Part shown: positions 42,309-51,941 of the stretch, piece by piece
Numbering within the stretch: position 1 is the stretch's first letter
Layout: each line of letters begins with the position of its first letter
From: QHCA01 sp003244095
GTDB lineage: Bacteria > Actinomycetota > Actinomycetes > Mycobacteriales > QHCA01
Reading direction: 5' to 3'
Length of the DNA: 64,000 bases
Assembly: GCA_038329965.1 (NCBI GenBank)
Contig: JBBQNN010000010.1
Coordinates: forward strand, 1 to 64,000
Made by a program: the position numbers and the translations under genes
The notes under the pieces: generated by a model
What the model was told of the DNA's origin: nothing
What the model saw: only the letters and a program-made list of their open reading frames with translations
Databases searched by the model: none

Positions 42309-43769
42309 ATGGACTTGTCCGACCTGGCAGAGGCCTGTCTCGAGGCGCTGGGCGCCCTACCCGGCGTGCAATATGCCGACGCGAGGGCCGTCCACGAGGA
42401 CGCGGAGTCGGTCGATGTCCGTGACGACCGGGTCGAGGGCGTCGCCCGGAGCAGCTCCCAGGGCGTGGGTGTGCGCGTGCTCGTCGACGGCGCCTGGGGT
42501 TTCGCGGCATCGTCGGCAGACGATGCCGGCGCGGTGCCCGCGACCGTGCGGCGGGCGCACGACATCGCCCGGGCCAGTGCGGCGGTCCAGCGCGGCCGGC
42601 GGGTCCGCCTCGACGAGACCCCGCCGGCCCAGGGTGTCTACGTCACGCCGCACGAGCGCGACCCGCTCGACGTACCGCTGGCGGAGAAGATCGACCACCT
42701 GCTGGCCACCGCCGCCGCGGCCCGGGAGGCCGGCGGGCTGTCATGGGTGGAGGTCAGCACCGACGCCTGGCGCCGCCGGACGGCGTTCCGCTCGACCGAC
42801 GGGGGCCGCATCGACCAGACGGTGCTCCAGGTGGGCGGTGGCCTGGAGGCCTACGCCGTGGGCGGCGGCGAGGTGCAACGCCGGTGCTACCCGAACTCCT
42901 TCCGCGGGCAGTTCGTGACCGGCGGCTGGGAGTCGGTGCTAGCGCTCGACCTGCCGGGCCACGCGTTCGACCACGCCACCGAAGCGGTGGCCCTGCTCGC
43001 CGCACCCGACCTGCCCTATCGCGAGGACGCGGTGCTGCTGATCGGCTCCAGCCAGCTCGCCCTGCAGGTGCACGAGTCCATCGGGCACGCCACCGAGCTC
43101 GACCGGATCATGGGGATGGAGCGCGCCTACGCCGGGACGTCGTTCGTCCGTACGGAGGACCGCGGCTCGCTGCGCTACGGCTCGCCGCTGATCAGCGTGA
43201 CCGCCGACGCGACGATGCCGGGGGCGCTGGGCACGTTCGGGTTCGACGACGAGGGGGTGCCCGCGCACAGCTCGCCGATCATCGCCGACGGCGTGCTGGA
43301 GGGCTTCCTGTCCAACCGCGAGACCGCCGCCGTCCTCGGCGGACGCTCCAACGGCACGGCACGGGCCGACTCCTGGGGCACGATCCCGCTGATCCGGATG
43401 AACAACGTGTCCCTGCATCCGGGCCCCGACCCGGCTGCCGGCCTCGAGGATCTCGTCGCCGACACCGCCGACGGCGTGCTGCTGGAGACCAACCGTTCCT
43501 GGTCCATCGACGACCGGCGCGACAACTTCCAGTTCGGCTGCGAGGCGGCCTACGAGATCCGTGCCGGCCGGCGCGGCCGGATGTACCGCAACGGCACCTA
43601 CGCCGGGCGCTGCCTGGACTTCTGGCGGTCCTGCGACGCGCTGGGCGGCCGGGCCGACTGGGCCGTCTGGGGCGTGCCGAACTGCGGCAAGGGCCAGCCC
43701 AGTCAGGTCGCCCGGGTGGCTCACGGCGCCCCGACCGGCCGATTTCGCGCGACGGTCGGCGTGCACTGA
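42309..43769 (+). CDS. tldD: TldD metalloprotease subunit
   Basis: 486 residues. TldD/TldE heterodimers degrade unfolded peptides and mature peptide natural products such as microcin B17. The zinc-binding helix is HESIGHATE (His255, Glu256, His260, Glu263), the defining HExxxH motif of TldD. C-terminal motifs FGCEAAYEIRAGRRGRMYRNGTY and CGKGQPSQV agree with family members. ATG at 42309 follows a -10 box by 6 bases (leaderless). The stop overlaps the tldE start by one base (TGATG). Confidence 0.95.
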   Translation: MDLSDLAEACLEALGALPGVQYADARAVHEDAESVDVRDDRVEGVARSSSQGVGVRVLVDGAWGFAASSADDAGAVPATVRRAHDIARASAAVQRGRRVRLDETPPAQGVYVTPHERDPLDVPLAEKIDHLLATAAAAREAGGLSWVEVSTDAWRRRTAFRSTDGGRIDQTVLQVGGGLEAYAVGGGEVQRRCYPNSFRGQFVTGGWESVLALDLPGHAFDHATEAVALLAAPDLPYREDAVLLIGSSQLALQVHESIGHATELDRIMGMERAYAGTSFVRTEDRGSLRYGSPLISVTADATMPGALGTFGFDDEGVPAHSSPIIADGVLEGFLSNRETAAVLGGRSNGTARADSWGTIPLIRMNNVSLHPGPDPAAGLEDLVADTADGVLLETNRSWSIDDRRDNFQFGCEAAYEIRAGRRGRMYRNGTYAGRCLDFWRSCDALGGRADWAVWGVPNCGKGQPSQVARVAHGAPTGRFRATVGVH

Positions 43770-45103
43770 TGCCCGAGCTGCTGGACCTGGCCGGCCCCGC
43801 GCTGGCCATCGACGGGTGCGACGCGGTCGAGGTCGCGCTGACCCGCTCCGACATCGCCCTGACCCGGTTCGCCGACTCGCGGGTGCACCAGAACGTCGCC
43901 CGCGCCGACGGTGAGGCTCGGGTCCGCGTCGTCGTCGACGGCGCACGGACCGGTATCGCCATCACCAACTCACTCCTGCCCGACGCGCTGCTTCGCGCCG
44001 CCCGGCAGGCCCGAGACATCGCCAGGATCAGCCCGCGGGACCCCCTCTTCGTCGGCCTCACCCCCGGTCCGCAGGCATACCTGGCCGCCGGGAGCGACGA
44101 CGCGGAGACGGCCCGATGCCCCGCAGAGGTGCGCGCCCAGGCGGTGGCCGAGATCCTGTCGACGCTGCCCGACGGCGTGCTCGGCGCCGGCTTCGTCGAG
44201 ACGGGTCGCATCGAGCAGGCGATCGCCAGCTCCCTCGGCGTGGCCGGCGAGCACGCCGGCACCTACGCCAGCGCCAGCATCCTGGCCAGCGGCGAGGACA
44301 GCACCGGCTACGCCGACGGCTCCTCGACCGCCCTGGCCGGCGTCGACCTCACCGGTCTCGGTGCCCGGGCGGCCGGCAAGGTCGAGCTCGGCCGGCATCC
44401 GCGCGACGTCGAGCCGGGCAACTGGGCCGTGGTCCTCGAACCCGGCGCGACCCAGGTGCTGGTGCAGTTCCTGGCCTACCTCGCCCTCGGCGGCAAGGAT
44501 TTCAACGACGGCCGGTCGGCCCTGTCCGGTCGGCTCGGTGAGCGGGTGTGCGACGAGCGGGTGAGCATCGTCGACGACCCGCTGTCCCCCATGCTGCCCG
44601 GTGTGCCCTTCGACGCGGAGGGCACGCCGAAGCGCCCGCTGACCCTCATCGACCGTGGCGTCGCCGTGGCGGTCGCCCATGACCGCTCCTCGGCCGCTAT
44701 CGCCGGCACGACCTCGACCGGGCACGCCCTGCCACCGCCCAACCCGTACGGCCCCATACCCTCGCACGTCGTGCTGCAGGGCGGAGAGGCCAGCCTCGAC
44801 GACCTGGTCGCCGGCTGCGAGCGTGGGCTGTACGTCACCCGATTCCACTACACCAACGTCGTGCATCCGCTGCGGACCACCCTGACCGGGATGACCCGCG
44901 ACGGCACCTTCCTGATCGAGGACGGTCAGATCAGCGCCGGCGTGCACAACCTGCGCTTCACCCAGTCCGATCTCGATGCGCTGGGCGCGGTCGAGGACGT
45001 GGGCCGCGAGGTGCAGGTGTCGACCGAGGCATTCTTCGGCGCTACGGCCGCCCCGGCGTTGCGGCTGTCGCGGTTCGCGTTCACCTCGGCGACGGCACAC
45101 TGA
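43769..45103 (+). CDS. tldE: TldE/PmbA subunit
   Basis: 444 residues. Non-catalytic partner of TldD that shapes the peptide tunnel; it lacks the HExxxH motif, as expected. Family features: FADSRVHQNVARADGEARVRVVVDG, GGKDFNDGRSALSGRLGERV near the middle, and VTRFHYTNVVHP toward the C-terminus. Start ATG at 43769 within TGATG, coupled to tldD. Its last 23 bp overlap the 3' end of the large convergent signalling gene, so both stops lie in shared DNA. Confidence 0.93.
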   Translation: MPELLDLAGPALAIDGCDAVEVALTRSDIALTRFADSRVHQNVARADGEARVRVVVDGARTGIAITNSLLPDALLRAARQARDIARISPRDPLFVGLTPGPQAYLAAGSDDAETARCPAEVRAQAVAEILSTLPDGVLGAGFVETGRIEQAIASSLGVAGEHAGTYASASILASGEDSTGYADGSSTALAGVDLTGLGARAAGKVELGRHPRDVEPGNWAVVLEPGATQVLVQFLAYLALGGKDFNDGRSALSGRLGERVCDERVSIVDDPLSPMLPGVPFDAEGTPKRPLTLIDRGVAVAVAHDRSSAAIAGTTSTGHALPPPNPYGPIPSHVVLQGGEASLDDLVAGCERGLYVTRFHYTNVVHPLRTTLTGMTRDGTFLIEDGQISAGVHNLRFTQSDLDALGAVEDVGREVQVSTEAFFGATAAPALRLSRFAFTSATAH

Positions 45104-48100
45104 CCAGTGGCGGCCCGCTGCACCAGGCCGTGGCCTCGTCCAGTGGCGCGGGTGCCAGCCAGAGGAATCCCTGGCCCTGATCACAGCCCAACGACATGAG
45201 GACATCGAGCTGCTCGGCAGTCTCGACCCCTTCGGCGACGGCCCGCAGGCCGAGCGCGTGCGCCAGCTCGATGACCCCGCGCACGATCGCCGCATCCTCG
45301 GCCGTGTTCGTGATGTCCCGTACGAAGGACCGGTCGATCTTGACGTAGTCGGCCGGGAACCTGCGCAGGTGACTCAGCGAGGAGTATCCGGTGCCGAAGT
45401 CGTCGAGAGCGACCTGCAGGCCCATCTGCTTGAGCGTGCTCAGCCTGGCGATGGGGGTCTGCGCCCCGCTGTGGAGCCCGGCGTTGCCGTCGCTCACCGT
45501 TGCCGTCTCGGTGATCTCCAGGGTCAGCCGGTCCTCTGCCAGGCCGGAGGCGGCGAGCGCGTCGTTGATGTCGCTGATGAGGCCGGGATGGTGCAGTTGC
45601 CGGGCGGAGACGTTCACGTTCATGTGCATGCCTGGCCCGAAGTCGGCCGCGTCGAGGCACGCCTGGTCCAGCACCCACGCGCCGATCTCGACGATCTGAC
45701 CGCTCTCCTCGGCATAGTTGATGAACTCAAGTGGTTCGAGCAGACCCCGCTCCGGGTGCTGCCACCGGATCAGCGCCTCCACCCCGACGGTACGGCCGCT
45801 CCGCAGGTCGAGAATCGGTTGGTAGTGCAACCGGAACTCCCCCCGGGCCAGCGCCCGGTCGATCTCGGTGCGCAGCTGGGAACGGATCTTGGCCGCTGCC
45901 TGCATGGCCGGCTCGAAGATCTCGAAGCCGTGCTTACCGCGCGCCTTCGCCGCGTACATCGCCGCGTCGGCGTGCGCGAGCAACTGGTCCGGGTCGGCGT
46001 CCGGATCGTCGGCGTAGGCCAGGCCGATGCTCGAGTGGACCACGATCTCGGTGTCGGCGAGCACCAGCGGCGCGGCGACCGCCGACAGCATCCGCCCGAT
46101 GATCGTGGCGGCCGCCAGCAGGTCGGTGCCCTCCAGCAGCACAGCGAACTCGTCGCCACCGAGGCGGGCGATCGTGTCGCCCGGCCGCAGGCAGTCCACC
46201 AGCCGGGATGCCGTGGCGCACAGCAACTCGTCCCCCACGCGGTGACCGAGGCTGTCGTTGACGGCCTTGAAGTCGTCGAGGTCGAGGAAGGCCACGACGA
46301 GCGAGACCGGCTTACGGTGGCCGTGCGCCAGGGCCTGCCTGGCCCGGTCCAGGAACAGCGCCCGGTTGGGCAGGCCGGTCAGCGCGTCGTGCAGTGCCCG
46401 CTCGCGGAGCTCGCCCTCCAGGGCATGCCGCCTGGTCACGTCACGGGTGTTGAGCACCAGGGCCGACACCGTGGGCTCTTCGAGCATGTTGGTGATCGCG
46501 GTCTCGGTCACCCGGTAGGAGCCGTCGGCGTGCTGCAACCGGCATTCCACGCGGGTCTCGTCGCCACGGGTGGCCGTCGCGAGCGCTTCGGTCAGTCGCC
46601 CGAGGTCTGCCGGGTGCACCCAGTTGCCCAAGGACTGACCGACCAGCCCCGGGGCGGGCAGGGAGAAGATCCGGCTCACCGCGGAGCTCTGGTAGCTCAC
46701 GACGCCGTCGCTGCCGACCAGGGTGATGACATCGCTGGAGTTCTGCGCGAGCGACCGGAATCTGGTCTCGCTGCCCAACTGTTCGAGAGCCGCGCCGGCC
46801 AAGGTGGCCATGAAGGCCGCGAGCTGGATCTCCTGGTCGCCGAACAGCCCGTCGACCTGGCTGTGCGTGACGTAGAAGCAGGCCTCCGGCTCCCCGCGCA
46901 CCATGATCGGCGCGGCCAGTGCCGAACGCGCGCCAGGGGGCAGCCCGCCCCCACTCTCGTCCCGCGCCACCACCGGCCGGCCTTCGGCGACAGCGCGGAT
47001 CAGCAGGGTACGAGTGCCGTCGTCCACGGACTCACCGGACAACGTGGTGAGGTGGTCGTCGCCCAGCGAGGCGACCGTCGCCAGGCGACAGCGATCACCG
47101 CGCAGGAGGGACAGTCCCGCGTCCCTGAGCGCCGCCTCGACCGCCGGCGCGGTCGCCGCGGCAGTCATGGTCCGGCCGACCTCGAGCAGTGTGGTGAACC
47201 GGTCGAACAGCGACACCGTGGACGCGACCGCCTCGGGCTCGGGCTCGACCTCCGGGGCGTTCTGACGGGTCCGTACCTGGGCCAGCGCGTCGTCGTAGGC
47301 GCGCTGCGGCCCACCCCTGCCCAGCTCCAGCTCGGCGAGTGCCAACCGGCTCAGGGCCGCCTCGTAGCTCGCACCCTGCTGCTCGGCGATCCGCAGGCTG
47401 CTCGCGAGCAGCTGACCGGCACGCCAGCGCCGTCCCCGCAACGATGCGATCAGCCCGCACTCACGCAAGGCGTGCGGCTGGTTGTTCCGGTAGCTCCAGG
47501 CCGTCAGCCGGGCCCGCCGGGCCGCGGCGGCGGCCCGGCGCAGCCGGCGGTTCAGCAACGGCCCGTTGTGCCGCGACGTGGTCTCGGCCAGCCGGCGAAG
47601 GGCGGTGGCGCGCCACGGGTTGATCGGCGCGACATACTCCTGGCGCAACCCGTGCCGGCGTGCGGTGGCTCGCGCCGTGTCCAGATGCACCGTCGCCCCG
47701 TGCGGGTCACCGGCGTCGAGCAGGTGGATCGCCGCGGCCATGTGCAGCTCGCAGATCGTGCTCACGTCCTCCCCCGCCTTGGCCAGCTGGTCGCTGATCA
47801 GCTGGCCGTCTATGCGGCCGACCCGGGCCCGCGTCCACACGCTCAGGGCGGTGCCGGCCGACGTCTGGTCGCCGATGGCCTGCGCGGAGGCGAACACTTC
47901 GCGAGCCACCTCGGCCGCCTGCGCGTTGTCCCCCGCGCGGTACAGCGCCATGGCAAGATTCCACCCGGCGGTGTTCATCTCCCACTGGTCACCGGAGCGC
48001 TCCATCAACCGGATCGCCTCGCGGCTGGCCGCCATCGACTCCTCGTACCGGCTGGCCGCGTAGAGCACGACGGCGGTGAAACCGAGGCTCTGCCCCTGCC

Positions 48101-50960
48101 CCCAAAGGTCGCCGAGGTCACGCCGGATCGCCAGAGAGCGCTCGGCGAAGTGCACGCCGCGGCCGAACATCGGCAGCATCGTCGTCACCGGTGCGTGCTC
48201 CGAGTAGGCCTGACCCAGCTCGGCGGAAGGCGGGTAACGCTCGGCGAGGTTCATGCCGCGGAGATGGCTCCACGCGCACGGCACCTTGCCGCTGTGGAAC
48301 CAGTAGACGTAGGCCAGGCGGCTGTACAACCGCATCGCCAGGAAGTCGGCCTCATGACCCACGGCGGACCGGCGACCGACCGTGAACCCCGGCAGCACCG
48401 AGTGCCCCATCTGCACCGCGAGCTCCCACAACAGCCGCACGAGCAAGATCGGCCGGCTGCGCGGGATCGGGCGCCCGAGCCGGGCCAGCGAGCCCTCCAG
48501 GTGGCGCTTTGCCGTGGGCACGTCGCCCTGCTTGAAGGCCAGCTCGCCCAGCTTGCCGTCCAGCGACGCGGCCGAGACCGCGTCATCGACCAGCTCTCGG
48601 GCGACGGTCAGCTGGCGTTCGGCCTCCGCGTACACCCCCTGCAGCGTCAGCAGGTCGCCGAGGCCCTCCGCGATCCTGATTCGGGTCGCGGGGTCCGTGG
48701 CGGCCGCCCGCTCGGCCATCCGGTAGTGCGTGACGGCGAGGTCCAGCGCGTGCTGGGTCCGGGCGAGCGTTGCACCGGCCAGGGCGTAGGGAAGTGCCTC
48801 CGCCGACCGGCCGGCGGCGTCGTAGTGATAGGCGACGTCGAACACCGGGCTGCCGGCCGGCACGCCGGCCGGCCCGAGTGCTGCGACCAGGGCGTCGGCA
48901 GCGCGGCCGTGCAGCGCGCGCCGGCTCCCACCGTCGAGCCGGTCGAGCAGGGCCTCCCGGATCTTGTCGTGGAAGAAGCTGCACCGACCGGTCCGCTCGT
49001 CGACCCACAACAGGCGCCGGCACCGTGCCTCCTCGATGATCTCCGGCGCCGCCCCGCCTGCGCCGGCCACCAACTGCACCGCGACATCGACGTCGAAATC
49101 CTTGCCGAGAACGGCGCCGGCCGACAGCAGGTCCAGGGCGTTCGGCGAGAGCAGCTCCAGCCGGCTGACCAGGAACGCGGCCGATCGCCGGGCCGTCTGG
49201 GCATGCTGCAGGGCGACCTGGTCGATCTGCCAGCCATCGGCCCCTCGGGCGAGCGCGCCGGACTCCACCAGGCCGCGCAGCACCGCCGCGCCCATGAACG
49301 GGCTGCCCTGCGCGAGCCGCTCGACGGCATTCAGCGCCGGCCGGGGCAGCGGGCCGGCCATCGACTCGGCCAGCAGGTCCATCGCCTGCGGCGAGAGCGG
49401 ACCCAGGCGCATGGTCTGCCCGCCGGCGATGGTGCGCAGCGCGTGGTCGGGCGCGACCTCGTCGGACCGGAAGGCCACGATCACACCCAGGAACGGCGGC
49501 GAGGACGTTCCCGGAAAGAGCGCGGCGAGCAGGCGGATCGTCAGCGTGTCGGCCCACTGGCAGTCGTCGAGCACGAGCAGCAACGGCCGCCGCGGCGACG
49601 CCACCGCGGCGAACAACCGGCGCAGCGCGGCCAGGCTGCGGTGTTCGCCGAACCGCTCCGGCCCCAGGTCCCGGTCGGGGCTGACGCCGAGAACGCCGGA
49701 CAGGGACGGCAGTGCCCTCGCCACCGCGGTCGAGACGTCCGCGAGCTCCTCCGCGAGTGCGCTGCGAGCCGGCTCGTCGGTCTCCAGCAGGGCGACCAGT
49801 CCCTGTGCCACGCCGTCGAGCAGTGTGTACGGGCGCTGCGCGCCGTGTGCCACTCCCTGTCCGCGCAGGACCGTGACACCGAGCGCGCCCACCTGCCGGG
49901 TGGCCTCCGAGAGCAGCCGGCTCTTGCCGACGCCGGAGTCGGCTTCCAGCCGTACCAGGCCACCTGCTCCCTCGGCCAGACCGGCCACCAGGGCACCGAG
50001 GGTCTCCAGCTCCGCCTCACGCCCGACGAACGCCGGATCGGTGAGGCTGACCCGCTGGTCCAGCCGGCCGATCACCAGCCGCGGCTCGAGATCACCGGCC
50101 TCGAGGGCGGTCAGCAGGTCCCTGAGATCCGCGGCCAGGGCCGACGCGGACTGGTAGCGCTCGGCCTGCTCCTTGCGCAACAGACGCTGCAGCAGGGCGT
50201 CGACGGCGCGCGGCACCGGCACGCCGATCTCCCGCAACTCGGGCACCGGCATGCTGAGGTGCTGGCGGAGCAGGTCACCGACCGTGGGCCCGGGGAACGG
50301 TGTATGTCCGGCCAGGCACTCGTAGAGCAGCACGCCGACCGCATACAGGTCCGAGCCCTGGTCGGCGGGAGCGGCGAGCAGGCCCGCGGACTCCGGGGCC
50401 AGATAGCGGACCGTCCCGACCAGGTCGTCGCGGATCTCCTCGTCCAGCCAGGGGCTGCGCGCGAAACCGAAGTCGATCAAGGTCACCGTATCGATCGGGT
50501 CGGTGCCGTCGATCATGACGTTCGACGGCCGGATGTCGCGGTGGCACACACCCACCCCGTGTGCGACCCGCAGCGCCTCGGCGAGCACGAGGCCGATCCG
50601 CAGCGACGGCCCCAGACCCAGCGGGCCCCCCAGCAACCGGTGTTCGAGCGTGACGCCGGGCACGAGCGGCTGGACGAGGAACAACCGGTCGTCGGCCACC
50701 CCACCGTCGTACAGCCCTGGCAGCCCGGTGCCGGTCAGCCCGCGAAGCACCTGCGTCTCGTGCTCGAATCTCAGCCGCGCGGCCGCGTGCACGATCGCTG
50801 GGTCGATGGACTTGACGACGACGTCGCGGCCGGTCCACACATCGACGGCGAGGTAGGTGTCGACGCCGTTGCCGCTCTTGAGAGTGCTGATCAGCTCGTA
50901 GCGTCCGGCCAGTGGCCCGGCAGTGAGCGAGGCACGTCCATCATCCGCGCCCTGCTGCAT
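45081..50960 (-). CDS. Kinase-AAA-helical repeat-GAF-PAS-GGDEF-EAL signalling protein
   Basis: 1,959 residues. Domains in order: Ser/Thr kinase-like (~18-290) with Lys50, catalytic loop HRDIRPSN (140-147), DFG (163-165) and APE; AAA ATPase (~312-600) with Walker A DSGVGKS (Lys346) and VLDDCQWAD; helical, TPR-like region (~740-1230); GAF (~1258-1395); PAS (~1400-1510); GGDEF (1518-1685) with intact GGDEF (1601-1605) and I-site RPGD (1592-1595); EAL (~1700-1945) with intact EAL (1728-1730), NVSARQL, DDFGTGYSS and AEGVET. It could integrate a signal and make or break c-di-GMP. The kinase loop has Arg144 in place of the usual Lys, so kinase activity is doubtful. ATG at 50958-50960 behind AGGAGG; the GTG two codons upstream lacks spacing. 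Confidence 0.93.
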   Translation of the reverse strand: MQQGADDGRASLTAGPLAGRYELISTLKSGNGVDTYLAVDVWTGRDVVVKSIDPAIVHAAARLRFEHETQVLRGLTGTGLPGLYDGGVADDRLFLVQPLVPGVTLEHRLLGGPLGLGPSLRIGLVLAEALRVAHGVGVCHRDIRPSNVMIDGTDPIDTVTLIDFGFARSPWLDEEIRDDLVGTVRYLAPESAGLLAAPADQGSDLYAVGVLLYECLAGHTPFPGPTVGDLLRQHLSMPVPELREIGVPVPRAVDALLQRLLRKEQAERYQSASALAADLRDLLTALEAGDLEPRLVIGRLDQRVSLTDPAFVGREAELETLGALVAGLAEGAGGLVRLEADSGVGKSRLLSEATRQVGALGVTVLRGQGVAHGAQRPYTLLDGVAQGLVALLETDEPARSALAEELADVSTAVARALPSLSGVLGVSPDRDLGPERFGEHRSLAALRRLFAAVASPRRPLLLVLDDCQWADTLTIRLLAALFPGTSSPPFLGVIVAFRSDEVAPDHALRTIAGGQTMRLGPLSPQAMDLLAESMAGPLPRPALNAVERLAQGSPFMGAAVLRGLVESGALARGADGWQIDQVALQHAQTARRSAAFLVSRLELLSPNALDLLSAGAVLGKDFDVDVAVQLVAGAGGAAPEIIEEARCRRLLWVDERTGRCSFFHDKIREALLDRLDGGSRRALHGRAADALVAALGPAGVPAGSPVFDVAYHYDAAGRSAEALPYALAGATLARTQHALDLAVTHYRMAERAAATDPATRIRIAEGLGDLLTLQGVYAEAERQLTVARELVDDAVSAASLDGKLGELAFKQGDVPTAKRHLEGSLARLGRPIPRSRPILLVRLLWELAVQMGHSVLPGFTVGRRSAVGHEADFLAMRLYSRLAYVYWFHSGKVPCAWSHLRGMNLAERYPPSAELGQAYSEHAPVTTMLPMFGRGVHFAERSLAIRRDLGDLWGQGQSLGFTAVVLYAASRYEESMAASREAIRLMERSGDQWEMNTAGWNLAMALYRAGDNAQAAEVAREVFASAQAIGDQTSAGTALSVWTRARVGRIDGQLISDQLAKAGEDVSTICELHMAAAIHLLDAGDPHGATVHLDTARATARRHGLRQEYVAPINPWRATALRRLAETTSRHNGPLLNRRLRRAAAAARRARLTAWSYRNNQPHALRECGLIASLRGRRWRAGQLLASSLRIAEQQGASYEAALSRLALAELELGRGGPQRAYDDALAQVRTRQNAPEVEPEPEAVASTVSLFDRFTTLLEVGRTMTAAATAPAVEAALRDAGLSLLRGDRCRLATVASLGDDHLTTLSGESVDDGTRTLLIRAVAEGRPVVARDESGGGLPPGARSALAAPIMVRGEPEACFYVTHSQVDGLFGDQEIQLAAFMATLAGAALEQLGSETRFRSLAQNSSDVITLVGSDGVVSYQSSAVSRIFSLPAPGLVGQSLGNWVHPADLGRLTEALATATRGDETRVECRLQHADGSYRVTETAITNMLEEPTVSALVLNTRDVTRRHALEGELRERALHDALTGLPNRALFLDRARQALAHGHRKPVSLVVAFLDLDDFKAVNDSLGHRVGDELLCATASRLVDCLRPGDTIARLGGDEFAVLLEGTDLLAAATIIGRMLSAVAAPLVLADTEIVVHSSIGLAYADDPDADPDQLLAHADAAMYAAKARGKHGFEIFEPAMQAAAKIRSQLRTEIDRALARGEFRLHYQPILDLRSGRTVGVEALIRWQHPERGLLEPLEFINYAEESGQIVEIGAWVLDQACLDAADFGPGMHMNVNVSARQLHHPGLISDINDALAASGLAEDRLTLEITETATVSDGNAGLHSGAQTPIARLSTLKQMGLQVALDDFGTGYSSLSHLRRFPADYVKIDRSFVRDITNTAEDAAIVRGVIELAHALGLRAVAEGVETAEQLDVLMSLGCDQGQGFLWLAPAPLDEATAWCSGPPLVSVPSPR

Positions 50961-51135
50961 GTGCACCTCCTCCGGCGCTGGCGCGGGATACGGCAGTTGC
51001 TACACTGCGAACCGGCTCGGTCACGTAACGTTATGGCGATGGTACGACCCGTCCTGACCGTGGAGCGTGCAATTGCGCAATCTCGCGACGAAACAGGACG
51101 CCGGCCCGGACCTTCCCGGCGCCGCCTGGTGAGAG
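50961..51135. other. Promoter region of the large signalling gene
   Basis: 175 bp with the GGAGGAGG ribosome site just upstream of the ATG. TAACGTTA (near 51025-51032) is a short palindrome on the approach to the gene. No -35/-10 pair is convincing enough to call. Confidence 0.35.
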
Positions 51136-51435
51136 CTAGCTCGCCGCGAGGACGAGTAACCGGGCTCGCCAGGCCAACGCCTCCACCCGCTCGGCGTCGA
51201 CGGCTCCGGACACGACCAGCGCCGCCGCGTCAAGTTGCTCCGCAAGATGCTCTGTTGCCTGCAGGGTCGCCGCGTCCGCCGCGCCGCCGTCGACCTCGAA
51301 CGTCTCGGCGATGGCGTAGCCGTGGTTGTTGGCGTACAACGCCAGGGCCAGGCGGGCCTGCCGCCGCCGGTCGGGTGCTACCTGCGCCGGCAGGTGCAGC
51401 AGCCCCAATGCCAGTGGCCGGCAAACAAGTCCCAC
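51136..51435 (-). CDS. Small protein resembling a serine-recombinase N-terminal domain without the catalytic Ser
   Basis: 99 residues. Pattern: GLVCRPLALGLLHLPAQ, a helix with RRQARLALALYANNHGYAIAETFEVDG, and LAEQLDAAALVVSG. This strand-helix-strand order is that of resolvase N-terminal domains (ALGYLRVS ... LRAYAEANGYEL ... LVV), but the nucleophile position and the usual R-x2-S stretch are absent. I do not claim recombinase function. GTG at 51433-51435 behind GGAG with 8-base spacing. Follows the 159-residue gene by 26 bp, likely one transcript, divergent from the XRE regulator. Confidence 0.6.
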   Translation of the reverse strand: MGLVCRPLALGLLHLPAQVAPDRRRQARLALALYANNHGYAIAETFEVDGGAADAATLQATEHLAEQLDAAALVVSGAVDAERVEALAWRARLLVLAAS

Positions 51436-51461
51436 GTCGATTCTCCTTCGGGTCGAGGCCG

Positions 51462-51941
51462 TCAGTCCGTGCGTCGGGTCCGGAAGGACCGCCGGTGGCG
51501 ACCCGCCGTGTTCTTGGGGGCGGTGACGCTGGCGCCGATCACGTCGAGACGGGCGCCCATCCGCTGTACGGCCACCGCCAGCTCGCACAGCGCGCCGTAC
51601 TCCCGGTCGGCCTCGGGCACGACCCGCACCCGGTCTGCGAGATCGGCGAACCCGGCCTGGGCCAGGATCACCGCCGGGCAGATCGGGTGGTCGGTGTAGA
51701 CGAAGCCGCAGGCCCGGCACGAGTCCGCCCCGGGGAAGTGCGGGCCGTGCTCGGCCAGCACGGCGTCATAGGACGGCACGCCCACCGCGAGCCCGCCGTG
51801 CAACACCGCCACCGGCGTGGTGACCCCGGCGTCCCGGCCGCGCTCGTCCGCGGGTCGGGCGGGCCGGTGCCCCGGCCGAGGCACGAGCGGCGCGGGGTCG
51901 GTGGCTGGCGGCGGCGGGTGCCGCTTCTCCCGGGTGGCCAT
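51462..51941 (-). CDS. Hypothetical protein with a Cys cluster
   Basis: 159 residues; no family recognised. The N-terminal ~45 residues are Pro/Arg-rich and likely disordered; the C-terminal part contains SCRACGFVYTDHPICPAV, a C-x2-C ... C arrangement that could bind zinc, then a helical region ending GRHRRSFRTRRTD. The start is the ATG at 51939-51941 with AGGAG at 51946-51950. Divergent from the XRE regulator gene. Confidence 0.6.
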   Translation of the reverse strand: MATREKRHPPPPATDPAPLVPRPGHRPARPADERGRDAGVTTPVAVLHGGLAVGVPSYDAVLAEHGPHFPGADSCRACGFVYTDHPICPAVILAQAGFADLADRVRVVPEADREYGALCELAVAVQRMGARLDVIGASVTAPKNTAGRHRRSFRTRRTD

